Below, in pieces: positions 58,054-64,000 of a stretch of DNA of 64,000 nt (its first letter is position 1; every line of letters starts with the position of its first letter). The stretch lies in the NCBI GenBank assembly GCA_030762895.1, contig CM061063.1, positions 73,777,836 through 73,841,835 of the forward strand. The letters run 5' to 3'. The notes under the pieces are model-generated. The model had not been told where the DNA came from. It did not search any database and saw only the letters and a list, made by a program, of their open reading frames with translations. Both the position numbers and the translations under genes were made by a program. The stretch comes from Sophora flavescens. Its lineage: Eukaryota > Streptophyta > Magnoliopsida > Fabales > Fabaceae.

Positions 58054-58261
58054 CACCATTTAGGTCCATGAATTTGTAGGGCGGTGGCAAGTTGGTTCTT
58101 CACATATTAAAAAATAAGCAAAAACGTCATCCAAATTGAAAAAAGTCAATCATATTAGTCCAATTTGGCAATGTTTTTCAATTCAGGGACCTTTTTCCCT
58201 ATTTCCTAATGTGAGAGACCAATTTGCCAGTACCCTACAATTTCGAGGACCAAAATGATGA
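58054..58261. mobile_element. Foldback MITE, about 208 bp
   Basis: The left arm CACCATTTAGGTCCATGAAT continues with TTGTAGGGCGGTGGCAA. The right arm, read in reverse complement, gives CATCATTTTGGTCCTCGAAA and TTGTAGGGTACTGGCAA. Arms are about 50 bp. Confidence 0.65.
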
Positions 58262-58634
58262 TTCACTGTAAAGTTTACTGTAACAATTTCTAAAAATTCT
58301 TCTTATTAAATTGTTATAATGTAATCAATATTTTTTTTTGAAACAAACAACTTACTGCATTTCATTAATTATCAAAAAAGTAATACAAAGTGGAACATGG
58401 TAGAAAATAGTGGGACTAGCCATGAAAATCCTCTCCTTAGCTAAGCTATGAGCTACGTTATTAGCTTGTCACCTCACAAAACTTAAACTAAAATTTGGAA
58501 ACAAAGAAAGGAAATTGGTCGCGCTGTCGCGCACGCGCCAAAAGGAACGAGCGGGTTTAAAACTGTAGTTTAGGGCGACAACTCGGATGTCGTCTCACAA
58601 GGACTCTTAAAGTGTTATTTTTCACAAAAATCAG

Positions 58635-58664
58635 TTTTTTTTTTTTGGGGGGGGGGGGGGGGGG
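58635..58664. repeat. T12 G18 homopolymer pair
   Basis: Twelve T followed by eighteen G. Long G runs are rare in plant DNA and prone to sequencing error. Confidence 0.85.
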
Positions 58665-59245
58665 TTTGGTTGGATGCAATCAAAGAAAATAAAACAATGA
58701 AAAACAGAGCAATAAAACAAGGCAGTTCAAAAAGATTATCAAATAGCAAACAACGATTAATCTACTGTTCTCGAATTCCCAACTATCCTTGGTTCATGTA
58801 ATCCCTAGCCCTAAGCAGATTCTAATCCCCTTTCAGTTGTAGCAACAATTAACAACGCAATCACTACTACGGATATATGTTCCTATTCCCGAAATAACAA
58901 ACGGGGTTAAGCCCTCATGAACAAACGAACATGAATGAACACACGCGAAATAACAAACGCGATTAAGTATAGGAACATAACATCACTGAAACAAATCAAT
59001 ACAACACTACACACTCCTGAAATAACAAACAGAAATGTATAATATGGTATTGAAAAGGGAAAAGCAATTAAAATAGGAATTACAAAACCTCAAGTATATG
59101 GAATTCTCATACAGTAGACTAATCTAAGAATTTAGTTCTCCATGACAAAAACGAAACACACAGAAAAATATGCAAAACTATGGAGAAGCAAAAGTTGTTC
59201 ATAATCTGCCCAGACAGCTATTTATAACATTCAGGAATTTTTGCC

Positions 59246-59705
59246 CTCTCGCGAGGCGAAGCCTCTCTCGCGACGCGAATCTTGTGAACAGTCTGCAACC
59301 TTTGGTATTCTCGCGAGGCGAACACACCTTCGCGAGGCGAGAATTGGAAGGGTCTTCTTATTACGCCCGTTATGAACATCAGGGGCCAACCGTGATGCTT
59401 TCTGACTTCCAGGCTCGCGAGGCGAATGGATGCTCGCGAGGCGAGACTCTTCAATTCCCAAACTGCCACAGCCGTGACCTTTAGCATGCATAAACAGTGC
59501 TGACTTCTGGTCTTCAGGGTTGGATTACTCGCGATGCGAGATCTTCTTCGCGGGGCGAACCAGAGACCTTGCATTTTCTTGGAACAGTCAGCCTTCGGGG
59601 TCGCGAGGCGAAGATCTGTTCGCGAGGCGAACCAGAGAGGATGTCATTTTCACTGTTCTGCTGGCTTTCAGGTTCGCGAGGCGAGCAAAACTCTCGCGAG
59701 GCGAA
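59246..59705. repeat. Paired CTCGCGAGGCGAA array, family B
   Basis: About twelve copies of a 13-mer (core TCGCGAGGCGAA) stand as six pairs. Within a pair the copies are about 6-8 bp apart, and pairs recur every 60-100 bp. Variants such as GACGCGAA, GATGCGAG and GGGGCGAAC occur. Several overlapping short open frames here are by-products. Confidence 0.85.
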
Positions 59706-59929
59706 TCCCCTGTTTCTTTATTCTCTCAACTTCTACTTAACCTGAAAACAAAGAAATAACTATAAGTGTATTATTTGACCCAAAACTGGATAAACTAACC
59801 TAAAACTACTTTAGAGACTCAAAACCTTGCTTGAGGACAATCTAATCTAATTTGGGTGAAAATAGGATATAACTTGCACAAAACCCTGGTCATACTAGCC
59901 ATAAAACTAGATGAGCCAGAGGCTTATCA

Positions 59930-61369
59930 AAATACCCCAAACTTAAACTTTGCTTGTCCCCAAGCAAACTAGGACTCAAAAATCAAAAAGACTCTAGACC
60001 TGGCAAGCTTTAAAAGATTCAATCAACCTTGCACTAATTCAAGCAATACATCAAAACAATTTTCTTTAATGTCCCCCCTTTCAAACAAAGCAATCCCCAC
60101 ATTCATTTATTCTAAACAATTGAGAATTTCATCATTCAAACAGTCATCAGTCTAAGCAGGGGATCCAAGTCACACACAAGAGGGAGATCACCAAATTCAA
60201 ACAACTGCCTTCCTCACAAGGGAGTTTAGTATTTCACTCAATCGCTCATTTTGTGTCTAGGCTATCAACATTTCTCTCAATTTCACTTTTAAGAGCACTT
60301 CCCATGAATTTGATTTTCATCTCAAAATGATTCCCACAGAAAACATGCATGCAACATCAAAAGGTCTTTTATGGGTTGTAATGGGGCCTGGCTAAGGGAA
60401 GGATATACAAAGGAACTAGGCTGAAGACCCTAGAAACTAAGAGAGCATGAACATTATTTACACTTTGAAATTCCACTCAAGTTCCTTTTCTCATTTTTCT
60501 TTATGCCTTGGGTGGCTACAACCTATTATTTTCTAATACTTTTTTTTTTCAAGCCTTTGGCTCTAACCTTTTTATTGTATTTTTTTTTCAATCCCAAACA
60601 ACATGTCACCTTGTAGCCACCCCAAACTTAGTTTCTTGCAACCTTTCTCTTATCAAGATTCCATGCTCTCCTAATCCTAAGATCGGGTTGACATGGGTTT
60701 TTCCAGATTTTAGCTTGTAACATAAGGTTAACAAGAATTAACAGGCTAATCAGGCTCAATGGGGCTAACTAAGGAACATGCATTAGGGGTGGTTATTTTT
60801 AGGCTAAGTAGCTATTTACAAGGAAAATGCCTAAATCATTTGAAGCAAACACATAATCATGCAAACCAAAAAGAGATTCAAGCAAATTCAGGAAAGTGCA
60901 ACCTAAAAGTGATTTCACACAGTCAAAAACATGTTGGAGGCTCAAAACCTCACCTGGGCATTATTTGCAAATTGTTTGACAGAGATTCTATCCCTAGTGT
61001 GTGCTTCCTATCACCCCAAACTTATCATAAATCATGCCATCATAACAAAATCTCAAAGTTCAGTTTTCAATCATATGGGGATCACTTTTCAAAAACAAAA
61101 TTTTTTTTTTCAACCTAGGGGGAATCATCACATACATCATGCAATTAATTTGTGCAAAATCAATCAAAATCCATCAAACTTGCCAACAAAGACTCAACAC
61201 AACTCCTGAGCTTCTCAAATTATTCAGGAGCTTTATTAAAAGAAAAGGAAAAAAAAAAGACAACAAAACTACAACTAGTTCCCTCCCCCACACTTAAAAT
61301 ATACATTGTCCCCAATGAAACAACATAATAATAAAATCAGAGTGAGGGAAAGGAAAGGGAACTCCCTGA
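59930..61369. other. Non-coding 3' internal region of the Athila-like element
   Basis: Holds two polypurine-like tracts on the minus strand, one next to the LTR and one at about 61283-61300 (AAGTGTGGGGGAGGG). No envelope-like or reverse-transcriptase frame was found. Confidence 0.6.
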
Positions 61370-62520
61370 TCAAGTGGCAGTGTAGGAGCTTCCGCCTGGA
61401 TCCCATTTCTTGTAGCCTAAGGCCAAAGAGGTAGAGTTCATTCCATGGTCCCATAACTTGCATCCTTGATATATGAGTAAACACTTGACAATGATGGTGA
61501 CCTTGCTCAATGCGGCGGACTCATCACCTCCTCTTGGGTCAAAGACGACCGCTTCATCAACAAAGTCCTCCCAATAAAATTTTGCTTCAATCCCTTGAAC
61601 TATCCATGGTGCAAAATCCATTTCCTCTGGTGGCTTCGTAGGGGGAGGTGGCAGATAGGTAGGGAGGGCCTCCGGTGCTGCTTCATCTTCTGCACGTTCC
61701 TCATGCACTTCATTGACTAATCCATCACCTGCTAAACATGCAGCAATCTCAGCACACACCACACAATGGTTAGTGTTAGTACAATCAGGGCAAGAAAAAA
61801 TATCATCAAAGCCAGAATTAAATGGAAATTCAGAAATCAAATCATCACAGGTATCATCAATAAGCTCAGAGAGCAACTCCATTTGGAAAACAAAGTGCTC
61901 TTCCAAGGGCTGCTTCATAGTATCAAAGATTTTAAACCTCGCCACTATATCACCAAACTCCATAGACATGGTCCCATCATCAACATTAATTTTAGTCTTG
62001 GCTGTCTTCATGAATGGTCTGCCTAGGATTATTGGTGATTTACTGGAATTTTTCTCTCCTGCCATGTCCAGGATGTAGAAATCAGCCGGGAATATCAAAT
62101 CATCAACTTGCACCAGCACATCTTCTACCATTCCCATGGGGCGGGCACTGGTCCTGTTAGCTAACTGGATGGTAATACCTGTATACTGCAAGGGGGGCCC
62201 AAGATCAAGGTTATTAAAGATGGGGGTAGGCATGACATTTATGGAGGCTCCCAAGTCCAACATGCAATTTTCAAATCTTCTATCCCCAATAGTGCATGGA
62301 ATAGTAAATGTGCCCGGATCCTTGCACTTCTGTGGTAGTGCCTGAGTAGGGGTTAAAGCAGAAACTCTTTCTGGTGCAGGCCTAGACTGGATAAGAGCTG
62401 AACCATTTCTTCCCAAGTCAACTTTCTCATTATTCTTCAACTTCCTCTTGTTGGTGCATAGGTCCTTCAGAAATTTTGCATACTTGGGCACCTGCTTGAT
62501 CACATCTAGAAGAGGAATAT
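61370..62520 (-). pseudogene. Athila-like protease region
   Basis: VNIPLLDVIKQVPKYAKFLK and DLCTNKRK lead into the aspartic protease: FTIPCTIGDRRFENCMLDLG with the DLGASINVMP active-site form of Athila elements, and SPIILGRPFMKTAKTKINVD near its end. The frame continues to an acidic/proline tail (DEAAPEALPTYLPPPPTKPP) and stops at 61370 without entering a reverse transcriptase. It is out of frame with the gag above it (shift near 62520). The protease would mature the Gag particle. Confidence 0.82.
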
Positions 62521-63966
62521 TTACTGACCACCTTCTCGAACACATCAAGAATTTCCTTCTCCTTATCTTCACCACCAATCTTCTTATTATTCTGCAATCT
62601 GTGTGGGAATGGGATTCGTGGTCTGTACATTTCCTCAACTTCAACTTCAACAGTAGGATCAGGAGTCACCTCAATATGTTCTTCATCCTTTCCAGAGGTG
62701 GCCTCAACAACTTTCCCAGATCTCAGATAAATGGCACTCACATTAGGGTTGGAGGCATTGGGATTTATCACTGGCTGTGCAGGCAGCTGGGTTGTTCTTT
62801 GACCTTGCTGTATGTTATTCATGGTTGTGGCCAGCTGTCCAATCTGTGTCCTCAAATCTTGAATGCTAGCATCTGTTCGCTCGCCGATATCGTGATGCAT
62901 GTGAGGCTGGAGGGGAATCGGCCTGGAACTGTCCCATTTGCTGCTGGAAAAGTGTAGTCATTTGTGCATTCATTTGTGAAGTCATTTTCTTGAACATGTC
63001 CTCCAGTGAAGGTCCAGAAGGTGCAGAAGTGGTCACTTGAGGAGGATTCTGAGGTGCCATCGGTTGTTGTTGGGATGAGTTCCCATACTGCAGATTAGGA
63101 TGATTCCTCCAGTTGGGATGGTACCTATTGGTGGAGAGGTCTGGATTATAGGGATGGACTGCATAGGCTTGAGACAAATCAGAAATTGACCCTTCCTTCA
63201 GAATGGGGCATGCATCATAAGGGTGCTCAGGAGAGTTGCACATGCTACACAACCTTGCAGGCTGAACCCTGTCTATTGCCAATTGCCTTACAAAAGAAGT
63301 CAGCTCATCCAATCTATTCTCAAGGGCGGCCTGGTTGGAAGATGAACTATGGACCTCATGCACACCTCTTGTCTCAACTGAATTTCTTCTGGTAGTAAAC
63401 TGCTAGGAATTCAGTGGCATATTCTCAATGAGTTGCTTGACAGCAGCTGGGGTCTTATCAACAAGCGCTCCCCCACTAGCAGCATCCAAAAGATTCCTAT
63501 CCATCGACAGTAATCCTTCATAAAAGTACCGGATAAGGAGTTGTTCAGAAATCTGATGCTGAGGGAAGCTGGATACCAAATGCTTGAACCTTTCCCAATA
63601 TTCAGCTAACGACTCATTCCCTTGCCTGATGCCACATATTTCTTTTCTTATTGACGCAGCTCTTGAAGCAGGAAAATATCTTTCTAGGAAAACCCTCTTC
63701 AAATCATTCCAAGTGGTGATAGAGTTGGGCTCAAGATACAACAGCCAATCCTTTGCAGCTCCCTGGAGTGAGAACGGAAAAGCTTTCAACTTGATGCTAT
63801 CTTCAGTGACTCCCTCTGATCTCGAGGTTGTGGAGCATACAACTTGGAATTCCTTCAAGTGCTTGTGTGGATCCTCACCTGCAAGACCATTAAACTTTGG
63901 CAACAAGTGAATGAAACCAGATTTTAGTTCAAAAGGAGTATCAGCACCAGGATATGAAATACACAA
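62521..63966 (-). pseudogene. Athila-like gag
   Basis: The gag core KSGFIHLLPKFNGLAGEDPH, AFPFSLQGAAKDWLLYL, WNDLKRVFLERYFPASRAAS and GNESLAEYWERFKHLVSSFP is followed by a TAG at 63403. The same frame then continues with a coiled segment and a knuckle-like C-x2-C-x5-H-x4-C (LCSMCNSPEHPYDACP). A frame change near 62885 leads to the P/E-rich C-terminal part (IYLRSGKVVEA, RPRIPFPHRLQ). The TAG could come from CAG by one C-to-T change. Gag forms the particle that carries element RNA. The frame stays open upstream of the first methionine, so the real start is probably near or beyond the window edge. Confidence 0.82.
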
Positions 63967-64000
63967 TCCATTGTAATTTACATCAGGGGCAGCAAGCTGT

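Larger units (their letters stand above)
58525..59929 (-). repeat. Proposed 3' LTR of the Athila-like element
   Basis: Bounded by TG at 58525 and CA at 59929, the latter next to the polypurine tract. On the minus strand it starts TGATAAGCCTCTGGCTCATC. The lower end is less certain because the partner LTR is not in the window. Contains the family-B motif array and a T12-G18 run at 58635-58664. Confidence 0.5.
58525..64000 (-). mobile_element. Athila-like Ty3/gypsy element, 3' part, no reverse transcriptase
   Basis: The minus strand carries gag (63966 down) and an Athila-type protease (to 61370) in order. These are followed by non-coding DNA, a polypurine tract (AAGTTTAAGTTTGGGGTATT, about 59930-59950) and a proposed LTR. 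Where the reverse transcriptase, RNase H and integrase should follow the protease there is only about 1.4 kb without motifs. The 5' LTR lies beyond the window. The element is thus non-autonomous. Confidence 0.8.

Noticed and set aside
59246..59705. CRISPR-like or attachment-site-like array
   Set aside because: The short 13-mers are paired and lie in a retrotransposon LTR; no cas-like genes are present.

Overview
The window is nuclear DNA of a flowering plant. The evidence is intron-bearing gene pieces, a nuclear-type tRNA-Asn with a Pol III terminator, and dense nested plant transposons of the Ty1/copia, Ty3/gypsy, CACTA, Mutator-like and MITE types. The style of the elements and the AT-rich background suggest a dicot, and a legume is my guess. 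I found no bacterial-type operon, phage or CRISPR array.

Host genes are few. The clearest is an intact single-exon ARM-repeat protein gene at 18448-19407 (+). A two-exon B3-domain-like gene runs off the left edge (1-436, -). A DCL/DUF3223-like remnant (441-632, +) and a lone two-pore-channel-like exon (5653-5730, +) look like gene fragments. A tRNA-Asn(GUU) gene lies at 37507-37580.

Layout. 1-6500: gene fragments, the 3' end of a CACTA-like element (to 3510) and decayed LTR material. 6515-11293: a Ty1/copia element (-) with two identical 205-bp LTRs but a broken gag-pol. 11655-16400: a CACTA transposon with a truncated transposase and two captured host exons. 18448-19407: the ARM gene. 20202-21595: a Pack-MULE with 49-bp terminal inverted repeats (TIRs), a 9-bp target-site duplication (TSD) and an ERF/ESR-like gene fragment. 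22248-34253: an LTR element with LTRs of 4.9 and 4.6 kb around 2.5 kb of almost non-coding DNA (LARD-like). 34315-35276: a second Pack-MULE-like element. 36761-41221: small inverted-repeat elements around the tRNA. 41773-57445: a copia-like element with 440-bp LTRs and no gag-pol; nested in it are a 7.2-kb CACTA element (42490-49656) with a nearly complete but broken transposase, and a 1-kb-arm inverted repeat with exon-like pieces (50678-53619). 58525-64000: the 3' part of an Athila-like Ty3/gypsy element (-) with gag and protease but no reverse transcriptase.

The strongest theme is capture of gene fragments. At least three, probably four, DNA transposons here carry exon-like host sequence, and one carries what looks like a promoter plus first exon in two copies. 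Other signals are three CACTA families each with its own subterminal palindrome, and arrays of paired GC-rich motifs with the same layout but different sequence in different LTR families. All family names come from reading motifs and ends by eye; no database search was run.
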